A DNA stretch of 64,000 nt from Ditylenchus dipsaci (GCA_004194705.1 SADC01000870.1:186001-250000), one strand, 5' to 3'. Shown: positions 11,207 to 23,100, counted from the first letter of the stretch. The notes: a model not told the origin generated them from the letters alone. Translations and numbers: made by a program.

Positions 11207-12644
11207 ATGTCGTTTTTGAACACTCCTAACTTGGCAAAGCCTTCCAAGTAAGGTCTTTTTATCAAATATCTTTTGAAAAAATTTCACTTTAAATTTAGAA
11301 TGTTCAATTTTGTCGGAATTTACAAAGAAAAATTTCCGAAGAAAAATGGTCAAGAAAAAAGCGTTCTGTTAACTAGTTCGTCTGTCGAAGAAGAAAGGCA
11401 AGGTTTTACTGAATATTAAGACTAATAGGGAAATTTATGTTATTACAGCAAAGAGAACAAAGTACTACAGGGTGCTCAAAAAGTTCACCTGGATAAAAAG
11501 TACTGTGTCGACAAGGATGCCAAGACGTCAACTTCCAGGTAGCCTCATTACTATTCAAACATATTTCCTGACTAAAAATAGTTTAAGTGACATAGAGTCG
11601 GCAAGCACGGCACATAGTCTTTCAACAAAAGACTTGAGCAATACTCTCTTGAGTCATAGAAAAGTAAAACAAGGAAAAGTCAGCAATACAGTGCCTCACA
11701 AGTAAGTCATGGGGTTAGCTCCCGTTTCCACCCCATTGTCTATCCCTCCCGTACCACTTTTCGTTGTAGGTGCTTCCCTGTATCTCTTTTACTAAATCTA
11801 CGCCCTTAGGTTATGGAGTATATGATCTGTAGTTTTGAAAAAATTGTAATTTATTTCAGACTCCGTTTTGCCACCCCCTCCCCCATTTTAGTTGAAAAGA
11901 TTTTAAATTTTTTTAGGTTCAAGTAAGTAATTTCAAAGGGTGTTTTACACCCAAAAGCCGATAAGAAACAAGTTTTTAGGGCACGGAGAGCATTTTTGAA
12001 GAAAATTGACCACATTTTTTACCTTTTGCATTAGTCAAGAATATGAAGTCCACGTAGTGGACTTCATATAATTTTTTTTCAATTTTCATATTTTCGGGTA
12101 TTTTCAATTTTCTCATCCTCGTAGGTTGTACCAAAATTCTCTTCTTTATATCGACTGAAAGTGTGTTAATGTTAGCAAACTAATTAGGAAGGGTACTTCT
12201 ACTTACATCAAAAAGGTAGAAACATGAGTAATAAGTACCAAAGCATCACCAGAAGTTTTCTAATTTGATTCTTGACTGCTATTTCATTTTAGATCTGACC
12301 ATTCAGACGAACCAAAGCGAGATAGCAGTGCTGACGTCTACATGCCATCAGCCCCATCCTTGGCTACTGCTCATCATCTGCTCGAGGAGCAGAACAACTG
12401 GCGTTTGCTTCTGGAATATATCAAGCGACAAAAGCAGTTAGAAGACAGAAACGAAAAGCTTGCTAAACAATTAGCTGAACTGGTGTTGGAACTGCACAAT
12501 CACAAGCAAGAGATTTCAAAACAAGCCGAACAATTGAAGAAATTTCAGCAGATTATCCAGGCAAAAGAAATTCAGCAGCCACAAAACTTATCAAATGGCA
12601 CACATAAAGTGGTATTTCTTCATTCAAAAATTATTCAAAAGTGA
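11207..12644 (+). CDS. Unidentified small protein with C-terminal coiled coil, four exons
   Basis: Exons 11207-11247, 11299-11402, 11449-11701 and 12293-12644 join with consistent phases and GT/AG borders, giving about 250 aa. It starts MSFLNTPNLAKPS, continues MFNFVGIYKEKFPKKNGQ and SSSVEEERQ, then a Ser/Thr-rich stretch (LSTKDLSNTLLSHRK). It ends in a clear heptad-type coiled coil in exon 4 (LLLEYIKRQKQLEDRNEK, LAKQLAELVLELHNHKQEI, KQAEQLKKFQQIIQ). No signal peptide. I do not recognise the family; a cytoplasmic or scaffold coiled-coil protein is a guess. The first third of exon 3 has a second plausible frame (KVHLDKKYCVDKDAKTSTS), so a 1-nt indel there is possible. The coiled coil is the best-supported part. 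The gene lies head-to-head with the CDK10-like gene, their starts 1.2 kb apart. Confidence 0.6.
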
Positions 12645-12953
12645 TCAAGTTATCATTTTCAATAATTAGAAACTTGCTAAGCTTAAACCGCAAAAAGTTT
12701 GTCGGGTATTTTAATTTGTGACCATAAAAAAATTCACAGATATCTCAAAATATCCAGTTTTTGAGGCTCTTTACAAACAAATTCGCTTTTTTAAATGCGA
12801 AAGGCAATTAATCTCTGCATTTTTTCAGGGATACTTTTACAGGTTAGTAAAAAACTAAAAAACAACAGGGGGACTAAGGCAAAAAAGGCCCCCATAAGTC
12901 AAACATCGACCAAAGAAGATAGGAGCCCTGGTCTATGAAATAATTCTAAAAAT

Positions 12954-13928
12954 GGGGTACGCGTCGTTTGTTCGAAAAGTTCGTTTGTTCGAAAGTTCGT
13001 TTGTTCGAAAAGTTCGTTTGTTCGAAAAGTTCGTTTGTTCGAAAAGTTCGTTGTTCGAAAAGTTCGTTTGTTCGAAAAGTTTGTTTGTTCGAAAAGCGTC
13101 TTTTCTTTTTGTTCTCTGTTCTTTTGTAACGATTTTCTGAACAAATGATTTTATTGGTAGAAGACAAACAAAAATAAATGAGACAACCATTCAACAACAA
13201 TTTAACCATCCATCACAAAATTGTTAGCAACTCCTTTGAGATATTCATCAGTGCTTCTTTTCTCGTAAGCTTCAACGATTGTGAGAATGTGGGCATCGGC
13301 GTCCTTGTACTTGGTTCTCTTCCCTTTTGGTTACTTGCCAAGCTGCCACTGCAAATACTTTTGATCACGTCCTTGCTGCACCGTTTTGAGGAAACTCTGA
13401 AAATAAACTTGAAATGATTGCCAACTATATATCAAAACCCACCGAATGACTGGCTCCACCGCCACCAGAGGCTAAACGACGATTTCTTGCTGCTCGGCTA
13501 ACTCCACCATCAATACTTGCTGCTCTTCTTCACCATCATCATCAGAGTCGGAATAGTAACCACCAATTGCTTCTAGCACATTTCGGACAGACATCGCAAT
13601 TTCTGAAATCAATTATAAAGCACTTGTCTTACTTGTCCCAGAAATAAAGTGCCAAACAAAAAATAAGAGAGAACCAGCTACAACTAACAGGAACAGCAAA
13701 AAAATGAACGAAGCAACAAACAAAAAGTTCTTCCGCTCAAGATAAATATTATTTAAAAAAAAACTTTTATAATTTTCGGTCAAAGAAACATTTTTCGAAC
13801 AAACGAATTTTTCGAACAACTTTCGAACAAACGAACTTTTCGAACAATCGAACTTTTCGAACAAACGAACTTTTCGAACAAACGACGCTTTCGAACAAAC
13901 GTACTTTCGAACAAACGACCGTGTCCCC
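12954..13928. mobile_element. Fold-back transposon with tandem-array terminal inverted repeats
   Basis: A 975-bp element bounded by GGGG..CCCC and flanked by a perfect 7-bp duplication TAAAAAT (12947-12953 and 13929-13935). Each terminal inverted repeat (about 12960-13098 and 13790-13918) is itself a tandem array of roughly 17-bp units, GTTCGAAAAGTTCGTTT, in opposite orientation at the two ends. This matches fold-back (FB/Galileo-like) architecture; Galileo elements of the P superfamily make 7-bp duplications. The middle carries a coding-like minus-strand segment rather than a recognisable transposase. Confidence 0.82.
13190..13600 (-). CDS. Coding-like cargo segment inside the fold-back element
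   Basis: Read on the minus strand, 13600 to about 13190 gives protein-like pieces. The first has MSVRNVLEAIGGYYSDSDDDGE, then SRAARNRRLASGGGGASHS. After a short GTGGGTTTT..TTTTCAG intron-like gap comes SFLKTVQQGRDQKYLQWQLGK, then an acidic-basic piece with KYKDADAHILTIVEAYEKR and STDEYLKGVANNFVMDG. The pieces are separated by a stop or frame change at about 13330. I do not recognise the family. It may be a remnant of the element's own gene or a captured host exon. Confidence 0.4.
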
Positions 13929-14639
13929 TAAAAATGGCAATTAAATAATAGTTAAATAATAATACAATAAAAAACAAATTAAAGTGCTTTTTCAGAATGG
14001 AATCACTCTGCAATCTCAAGCAAACTTGTTAGAAGTCGACTCGTCAGATGATTCATTCTAATTCTCCGAATATTGTACAAAGAATGTATCTAAAATTGTT
14101 GGGAAATCTCATTTGTACGCTTAAAATAAAAATGCTTTGTAGTTTGTAGCAACAGAGGTTTATTTTACAAATCTGCGTGTAATTTACATTGTAAAAGATT
14201 TAGGGCTCTAATCATGCTGTGGTATACGGTGATCTTCACTTAATCAACAAAATTTAATACTTTAATGCTGAAATGATCCCAATCGGTACCAACGTTTTAA
14301 GAAAACATAAAAAATCCAAATTCGTGTTCTTAGCATTCGGTTTTACTTATCTTTTTCTAACAATCGTCAGGAAATTTTTTTATTCAAACATAGCTGAGAC
14401 AATATTCTACCCTTTGAGTGGTGATTTGGTCAGATATTATATTATTAATTATTATACAGTCAACCCCCGCTATAGTGACACCCCTCGGGACCGGCCTTGT
14501 AGTGTCACTATAGCGAGGGTGTCACTATAACGGGGTGTCACTGTAGCGAGGGTGTCACTATAACGGGGTGTCACTGTAGCGAGGGTGTCACTCAGGGCCG
14601 CAACTTCAACTTTTTCAAGGGGGGGGTAATTTCTTTGAT

Positions 14640-15100
14640 ATTACCCCTATAGATTCAAGTCAAGGGGGGTAATTTTTAAAATGAGATTTTTGTGTATTTT
14701 CTTATCTTTTTTTGTAATTTTTTTCAATATTTATTAGATTTTTTCAATTATTTATTTTTAACAGATTTAAGCAAAGCATAAACGATGGTTAAACTTAGCA
14801 TATCGTTAATTATATCTTGAACTGGCAAACTTATGTCTTTGTGAACAAAAATAAGGGCTAGATGATTTAGACGTTCATCAGCATGAATTTCTCAAAACAT
14901 TTTTATTTGTTTCAAAACACTGAAGCCCTTTCAGGTGTGGCAGTTGCTGTTGGAATTGTAGCTAAAATTTGAAAAATTTGTGCAATTTGATTACAGAAGC
15001 ATCCTTTGAGTGCGAATGAGTGCAACTACATCCTGATTAGTCAGATCACTAGTTGCGCATATATTTGCCCATGTTTCAAACTCTCTCACAAAAATAAATT
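14640..15100 (-). pseudogene. hAT transposase C-terminal relic (ZMYM1-like dimerisation region)
   Basis: On the minus strand, 14940-14815 reads FSVLKQIKMF, a stop, then ADERLNHLALIFVHKDI. The dimerisation block of hAT transposases of the ZMYM1/TTF type has an FS-LK-IK..LRS..ERLN-LAL..H-DI pattern, and these pieces align with it. Upstream (15090-15000) FETWANICATSDLTNQ continues the similarity. Stops interrupt the frame, so it is dead. Confidence 0.62.
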
Positions 15101-15364
15101 TTTCTCTGCAAGTGGCTGTGTAAATTCAAATCTACCTCGAAATCTCTCAAATTGCCCGTTTATAATTTGATTTTAATGTAAGGAGCGAGGTCAGAGACTT
15201 GGTGAAACTTCCTAATGAAGCAGGCAGCTTCGTCAGCTTCTTAATGTAGCGAGCAAATAAGTTCTTAATAAACTTTTTCACAAATCATTTTTTGTAAACT
15301 TTGAATTTATAATTATATTTTCGACAGCTTCCAAATAATTCTACCTTACAAGTTTTATAGATAA

Positions 15365-15959
15365 ATCGAGGGTGTCACTATAACGGGGTGTCACTGTAGC
15401 GAGGGTGTCACTATAACGGGTGTCACTGTAGCGAGGGTGTCACTATAACGGGGTGTCACTGTAGCGAGGGTGTCACTATAACGGGGTGTCACTGTAGCGA
15501 GGGTGTCACTATAACGGGGTGTCACTGTAGCGAGGGTGTCACTATAACGGGGTGTCACTGTAGCGAGGGTGCACTATAACGGGGTGTCACTGTAGCGAGG
15601 GTGTCACTATAACGGGGTGTCACTGTAGCGAGGGTGTCACATAACGGGTGTCACTGTAGCGAGGTGTCACTATAACGGGTGTCACTGTAGCGAGGGTGTC
15701 ACTATAACGGGGTGTCACTGTAGCGAGGGTGTCACTATAACGGGGTGTCACTGTAGCGAGGGTGTCACTATAACGGGGTGTCACTGTAGCGAGGGTGTCA
15801 CTATAACGGGGTGTCACTGTAGCGAGGGTGTCACTATAACGGGTGTCACTGTAGCGAGGTGTCACTATAACGGGGTGTCACTGTAGCGAGGGTGTCACTA
15901 TAACGGGGTGTCACTGTAGCGAGGGTGTCACTATAACGGGGTGTCACTGTAGCGAGGGT
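15365..15959. repeat. Tandem array, about 33-34-bp unit, roughly 18 copies
   Basis: The unit alternates GTGTCACTATAACGGG and GTGTCACTGTAGCGAGG, with sporadic 1-nt losses (GGGG to GGG, one missing T). Each half-unit is a variant of the word found at the element's own ends, so the array is an amplification of subterminal sequence. A mini-array of the same unit lies at 14496-14592. Long open frames across it are artefacts of the repeat. Confidence 0.9.
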
Positions 15960-17154
15960 TTTCAAAAAAATTTCTTGAAAAGTGTCACTATATCGAAGGT
16001 TTCGCAAATGGTAATACAGTCACCTGTCGATTCTATGTATAAACCAAAAGCTCATACCGTCTAGGGCCTAACACCTTTTAACCCAATTTTCAAAGTCTTT
16101 TGACAGCTCTGATGCTTCAGTAATAATCTAAAACATATAGATTTTGCTGTCGAAGGTTGGTCAAGGAACACTATAAATTCGCCATTCAGACTCGCAACTG
16201 CGGAATCAACGTACACATTTTCAGGATCTAAATTGAGAGTTGCGGACCTAAATAGCGAAACAATAGTGTTTCCTGAGAGAAAACCGAAACTAATAAATTT
16301 CATTAAAGCAATCATAGGAACAATGCCGAGAAACTGCACTATAATTGCGAACATTAATCACAACTGTAGGACGATTTTGAACTATACTACAGTTGTTCGG
16401 CATTGTATACATCATTGGGTTGAATATTGGCAACGAAAACAAATAATAAAAAAACCACGTAATTATATGGAAAAAATTTACAGAGAGCTTAAATTCGTTT
16501 TGAAAAGAAATTTAACTTGAAGTTGCAACTTTAATAAACAAAACTTGACATGTGTCACTATATCGAGGTATTTTTATTTGTTGGGACCGGCCGGGGTGTC
16601 ACTATAGCGAGGGTCTAGTCTAAGGCGTTTTAGACAAAATCGACAAATCGTATGCGAGGTGTCACTATAGCGAGGGTGTTCCTATAGCGGAAGTTGACTG
16701 TATTAGTAATTGATAACGTTTCTCTATTCAAAATCTTGGCATTGTGTTTTTCACCAACTTTTTTTGACTACTATTGAGGCCAATTACCACTAATTGTGTA
16801 GCCAGTGAGACGAGCTACAAAATAAGTAATGATTTGATTGAGAATGGTCTGCAAAAGTATGTGCGAAAAGGGAAATTCAAAATATTTAAAAAAAAATTGC
16901 TGCAAAATGGGTTAATTAAAAATAGCAAACTTATTTAGTTAATAGACTTAAACAAATGATGCCATTAATATGTTAGGTTAATTGCCAGCGGATCAAGTAG
17001 TAAGCTGTTGATTGGGGTCGTAGACACCTGTTTGTTTTTCAAACCAATTAAAACAAATAAAAAGAGAAGCAAACAAAAATACCAGTTGATTATGTGTTAA
17101 CATTTTGATCATTTATTTTTTAAGTAAAGGGACAGAATTTTTGTCTATATCAAA

Positions 17155-20100
17155 ATGCAGCTTTCACTAGCTCACTCATTTCTTATTATCTTTGTAATAT
17201 TTAATTTCCCTCGACTAGTCCCATCGTAGCAGACACAAGTGATTCAACTTCTACTTCAACAGCTTCTTCGATGCCAATTACTCAAGTGGAGAGAGAACCA
17301 GTCTTCGCAGGTAGGCTGTCCCCCCCCCCCCCAATAATACGCCTCCAAACAAAAAATCCCATAGCTCTGGTTACCAATAGTTTATACTAGGATTGTACAA
17401 TGGGAATATTCCCGATAACATTGGAATATTCCCGGGAATATTCCCAATGTTCCCAGGAATATTCCCGGGAATATCCCGGGTTTTCTATATTTCCGGGAAT
17501 TTCTACAACTCTAGTTTATACACCCTTTTGAGCTTCTCGCTTAAATAACTGCCTACAATTAACTAGAATTTTTTACGATTAAGATGCCATCGAAATCAGG
17601 CTAATTGAAGAGAACTCCACTTCTCCTTTAGTTATTTCCAAATTGAAACCAAATCAGCACACCGAATTTTCAACAAAACCCAACATTGCTGCCACCACTT
17701 TAATACCTATTGAAGATCCTGAATTAAATGAAGAACTTGACACTCCTATTCAAGCAGACCAAAATGGACCATCACCCAGCCTTGTGTCTTACACTGAGGA
17801 TATATTGTTGGAAAAGACAGTAGATGATGATGCTGCTGGTCAGCAACTCAATGATAGTTTTGTGGAAGAGTGTCTGGAAAACAGAGACAAACTAGCTGAA
17901 GATACTGTGCAGCGATTGCTGAGACAAAGACGCCGACTGGCTCAGTTGATCAAAAGAGCCAACAAGCAGCAAAACATGTTTTGCAGGCCAGACCAAAGTC
18001 AGGAACATATTCCTTACAGGTAGCCACAAAAATCAAATACCAGGCGTAACTACAGGCATAAACTTTTGGTCGTATTAATATAGATGATCTAGATTTTTTA
18101 TATAATCTGATCGAATCTTTTACCGAACTCCTTGAATAAAATTTAAAAAAAAACCCTAACGCCAGCCGGTAATAACCACCTTCAGCCCCACCAAATTTTT
18201 CGATGGTAGAGTTCATAGTCGGATAGCCACCGCAGGCGGCGCCGCCAGGCGGCGGCGGTGAAAAATAAGATGTCACCGGTGGTGGCGGCGAATAGAGGGA
18301 CGACAGCGGCAGCGCACACGTTTAGAAAAATTCAGCAAATTTTTTTTCACCGGCGGCGGTTTTTTGGAGGTGCCCAACTATGGTACAGTTAGGTGTTTTC
18401 AACACTAGGCTCAAGCGACTTTCGTACTGAATGCGGTATCGCTGAGATCCCGACCGATGCTTTTGTAAAATCCGCCAGGCAACTGCTAATGTACAAGCTA
18501 TTAAAGGGACCATTGCCATCTACGGTCATGGGAATTTCGGCTTTTTAAATTCCAGGGGACAGCTTTTTTATCGATGTCTTTTAAATCGATACGACTAAGT
18601 AATAGTGCAGAAATTATTTTCTATCTTGCTCGATCTGGCAATGTCAAGCAACGCTGAACGTTTTTGGGGTGCAGGCCGTTTCCTCGCCAGGATTTTTCGT
18701 CGCCCACAATTTTCGTCGCCGACTTTTTTCGTCGCCGGTATATTTTCGTCACCACAATGTTCGTCGCCACAATTTTCGTCGCCCGCATACTTTCGTCGCC
18801 CGCATATTGCAGTGGGGGCTAAGGGGGTCAACAAGTACAAGTAAGTAAGAAGAGTTTATTATACCACACGAGAAAATACATATACAGGGTCTACCGAAGG
18901 CGGTTCGCAGCCTATGCACACACGGGCGGTTTGGGGTAATTGCCGGCGGTGGGCGACGGCCCACCGCCATCACTACTCCGTAGCCCCCCACTCTGGGGCT
19001 TGTGCTCTGTACCGCCCAGGTATATGGTGGTGGCCTAGGGGAAGGCCTGGTGTATCTCTCGGGGAAGCTAGAGAGAAGAAATCGCTTTTGAACGGGAGAA
19101 AGATTGGCTGTCGTTTGAGTGATCACTTGATTCGGTGTCTTAACACTGATAGTGAAGGTGAATATCTAATCAAATTTAGCAATACGTACCATATCAGTGA
19201 AAGTTGTGATGAGTCGAACTTGCTCATCGCGCACCATAGCATTAATCGGCCGCCAAGGAAAGACTGGATGGATCGAATGAGAACCGAGAACGGAACGCAA
19301 TTTTTTGTTGCTTTCACGAGATGTAGTCGCATCTTGCACCCGAACACCCACTGATCGCATCTGTAGAACGAAAGATTCTTGTCCACAGAATTTTTTTTTC
19401 GAGCTCCATGCACCAAAACAATTCTTTTTGATTCTGAGTCGAATGGCGTTTACAGAGTTTCGAAATTCCATCATAGAAAAAAGTTATGATCGTTTAAAGT
19501 GTTCCGAAAAAATTGGTCCATCCTGTAAAACACTGCCGAGAAAAATATGCCGGCGACGAAAGTATGCGGGCGACGAAAATATGCCGGCGACGAAAATATG
19601 CGGGCGACAAAAATTGTGGGCGACGAAAATTGTGTGCGACGAAAACTGTGGCGACGAAAAATGTGGGCGACGAAAATTGTGGCGACGAAAAATGTGGGCG
19701 ACGAAAATTCTGGCGACGAAACGGCCTGCACCCCTTTTTGGTTGATATTTGAAAAAAAAATTAAATTATTTGTCAATTCAAACAAACAAATAATTTAGAA
19801 AATATTTTCGCAAACATTTAGAAATTTTTAAAAGTCGAAATTCAAATAAAAGTCAAAATAGTTGTTGTATCCTTGTTAGCTTGAGAGAGAGAGACGATAG
19901 CACACGACTTCTTAATAGCTTTATTCGGACACAAACTGATCTGAACACAGACGTTCAGACCCTTATATACTAACAACACGTTTGAATCACTACAAGACAA
20001 ATGGTGATTCAAACACAGTTACACAACACCTTCCCGTACAATGGGTTGGGTGGACAGAGATTCTGAAGAATAGGAGATTTCTGTCTTCCTTGCAGCATTG

Positions 20101-23100
20101 GAGCTTGGATCTGGCCGAGGAACTTGGACTGTCGCAGATTGGCACTTGAGGCTTCTTTGACCGCTCCCTATACCGACCATTGGCTGCGGAATCTCTGCTG
20201 TGACTGTAGACGAGAGAGCTGAGCACGATGATCCATTCCATTCCTTGAAGCGGAGCTGACTGGGAAGACACTTGCTTGCAGGCGAGACTGATGAGCATGA
20301 CGCGTCCACTCCTTCCCTTGATTGAAGACTGGAAGCGGAGCTGTTTCGGAGACGACATTTGCTGGAAGACGAGTTGCTTTGCTGGTCACTTTCTTCTTGG
20401 CAGGCTGCACTTGAGAAGAGGACGGCAACTGAGAGACTAACTGACGATCCAAGAGCTTGGAACTTCTGGTTTTTTGACTTGTGACGAGAGCAGTTGCTTT
20501 TCCAGTGCATGAGTCCACAGATTGAGCACGGCGACGAAGGCTTGATGCTGCGACCACTGGAAGGCTGCTGAGGGTCCTGACTACCAGTTGAGCTGAGCTG
20601 TAGCAGCTTGATTCCCTTTGACTGACGGAACTGAGAAGGCTGGTGCTTTTCCTTTGATCGCTGCTGATTGAAAGGCACGTCCAAAAATCCTAGTGCGTTG
20701 AGCGCATTGATCCCTAGGAGGTGATTGATCATGTTGAGCCACCACAAAAGCTTGCTTGACTGAGCGACCATTAGCAGAGAAGGAGGCGATACCATCACCG
20801 ATGAATTTGCAGCTTGACCCATTGTAGAGACGACCCTGCCATTTGCTTCGATAGATTGGAGGCCGACCAATTGCTAGATAGGTTTCCTCATTGATTGCTG
20901 TAACTTCTGACCCAGTGTCAAGAGTGAAGAGGACAAACCGGCCATTGACTTGCACTTGCTTCTTGATGAGCTGAGGCTTCTTACCCAACTGTTGAACTTG
21001 CACTGATTGCATTAGAAGGCAGTTGACCCCATAGCTTGATTGATTCGAAGACTTGAACTGCTTCTGGAACTTCTTCTTCGGCTGGCGGAACTGCTGAATT
21101 GCGTCACATTGCTTGCTGAGGTCACCAAATTTCACCGCACTTGTGGCATTCAGCATTCTTGGAACGGCAATCGTCGGACCAATGCATTAGACCGCAGCGG
21201 AAGCAGGCACTCGGCGGAACTGAAGCTTTGCTGACTTGATTGATGTACGGACTGGAGCAGGGCTGCTGACTTCTTTCCAGATGCTTTGCTTCGGCAATTG
21301 TTGACAGGTAGCTGGCAGCTTCTTCCACAATTTCTTCGAACTTGACTGCATCTCTCTTTTCGTTGATTCGATGGAGAAGGCGAGTTCGGATAGCGGCATC
21401 TTGATTTGACTTTAGGCCCAATAGCAGGAGAAGGCAATTGAACTCTTCCTCTTTGAGAGAGCTGAATTTGAACAAGCGGAGCTGACCCTTGAGACGATTG
21501 ACGTAGTGGCGGAATTCTTCCCCATCATCTTTGACCAGACGCAGGCATTCGAAGCGATCCACCACCAGTGAGCGAGAATGAGCGAATAATTTGGAAAGAC
21601 CACTGACCGTTTCGTCTAGATTGAAGTCGGTTACATCCTTAGGCAGGCAGCTCTTGGAGTACTCGGCGAAGGCTTCGGCAGACAGCTTGGTCATTAGGAG
21701 CTTCACTTTCGTTGATTCCACCATATTCGGAGCTGTGCAATATTCGGAGCTGTGTATATAAGGGTCTGAACGTCTGTGTTCAGATCAGTTTGTGTCCGAA
21801 TAAAGCTATTAAGAAGTCGTGTGCTATCGTCTCTCTCTCTCAAGCTAACAAGGATACAACATTGGCGCAGTCGGCAGGATTCGAACCTACGCGGGCAAAG
21901 CCCAATTGATTTCCAGTCAATCCAGTTCGCCGAGTACTCCAAGAGGCAGCTCTTGGAGTACTCGGCGAAGGCTTCGGCAGACAGCTTGGTCATTAGGAGC
22001 TTCACTTTCGTTGATTCCACCATATTCGGAGCTGTGCAATCGAGAGAGAATTGGAACCGCTGCATCCAATTTTGGAACTTGTTCGGATCACTGTCATCAG
22101 CGCTGAAGACTTCCATATCTGGCAATTGCGGCAATGTTGAGATAGACGGAAGAGCAGGCTGAGCAATGTCACCACCACCACGATTTTTCTGAAGAAGAGC
22201 CATCATTTGAGACATAGCGGCGGCTTGCTGAGCGATTGATTCTTGTTGCTGAGCCATTGCTGTAGCTTGCTGAGCCACCATAGCTTGAGTTCATTTGTAT
22301 CCATAGCGACTGCGCCAATGTTGTATCCTTGATAGCTAAGAGAGAGAGAGACGATAGCACACGACTTCTTTATAGTTTTATTCGGACACAAACTGATCTG
22401 AACACAGACGTTCAGACCTTATATACTAACAACACGTTTGAATCACTACAAGACAAATGGTGATTCAAACACAGTACACAACAATAGTCAATGGTCTCTT
22501 CACACTCTTTGAATAGCTATAATCCTGGAGGACACACATATGTTTAAAAAATATTCACAAGGAAGAAGTGTGAACTGTATATCGAAGTTTGACTGCATTT
22601 TGATAGGCTTAGTCATCGAGTTTGAAATCTCGAGAAACGTATCGAAACAGAATACAGTCAACTCTCTATATAGTGTAGGCTGGGGGACCAGAAAAATCTA
22701 CACTGTATCTAGATCTACACTATATCGAGGGTACACTGTATCGAGAGTTGACTGTACAAATTAATTATGGCTGTAACTAATTTCACCCGTCGAATTACTG
22801 ATTTACCCGTCAAATTAATTTTTTACCCCGTCAAATTTGAACAACTCTTTCCCGTTATTGGTTTTCAAAACATATTTTTACAATCAAACCGCTATATATT
22901 GACACATACCGATCGATACCGAAAGTTCGATTTTCAACTAAAAAAGTCTCAGATCCAGACGGAAATCAAACTTTTGGTGGTTTCCGCACACCTGAGGTTT
23001 CACTGAATTCATTACGTAATTTCAAAATTATTGCAATTCATACTGACATACGGACACACTCTGAAAGATAGTCTTTAAAAAATATTCAGCTCGAGATACT

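Larger units (their letters stand above)
14455..16702. mobile_element. Pogo/Tigger-like composite element with internal tandem array
   Basis: The left end is ACAGTCAACCCCCGCTATAG and the right end reads the same in reverse complement (CTATAGCGGAAGTTGACTGT at about 16682-16701), with TA at the outer edges. Directly inside both ends is the word GTGTCACTATAGCGAGG. The interior holds a hAT transposase relic (14640-15100) and a long tandem array (15365-15959), so the element has grown by nested insertion and amplification. A 97-codon minus frame at 16354-16061 is not recognisable. Confidence 0.72.
19863..22483 (-). mobile_element. Gypsy-like LTR retrotransposon, non-autonomous, minus orientation
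   Basis: Two LTRs of about 165 bp (22319-22483 upstream, 19863-20028 downstream), each TG..CA, flanked by an exact 5-bp duplication ATAGT (22484-22488 and 19858-19862). They differ at only a handful of sites, so the insertion is fairly young. The LTR holds TATATAAG and AATAAA signals. The primer-binding site TGGCGCAGTCG lies directly inside the 5' LTR (about 22307-22317) and matches the 3' end of tRNA-Ser. A short purine tract (GGGAAGG) precedes the 3' LTR. The body encodes Gag with zinc knuckles and an aspartic protease, but no reverse transcriptase, RNase H or integrase, so it must be mobilised in trans. An inverted LTR/tRNA insert interrupts gag (21742-21944). Confidence 0.93.

Noticed and set aside
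12899..13209. Several overlapping frames on both strands repeating RTNELFEQT or SKSSFVRK
   Set aside because: They are translations of the 17-bp tandem array of the fold-back element, open in many frames because the unit lacks stops.
15620..15865. 81-codon minus frame with TPRYSDTLATV repeats
   Set aside because: Pure translation of the 33-34-bp satellite unit.
15369..15959. Array reminiscent of a CRISPR locus
   Set aside because: Units are contiguous without unique spacers, the genome is eukaryotic, and the unit derives from transposon ends.
18595..18844. Frames with FSSPxFSSP or GDENCGDE repeats
   Set aside because: Translations of the TTCGTCGCC tandem array; the mirror frames at 19470-19800 confirm this.
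21863..21923. Genuine tRNA-Ser gene
   Set aside because: Only the 3' part from about position 26 is present, it includes the CCA end (not encoded in eukaryotic tRNA genes), and it is joined to an LTR end.
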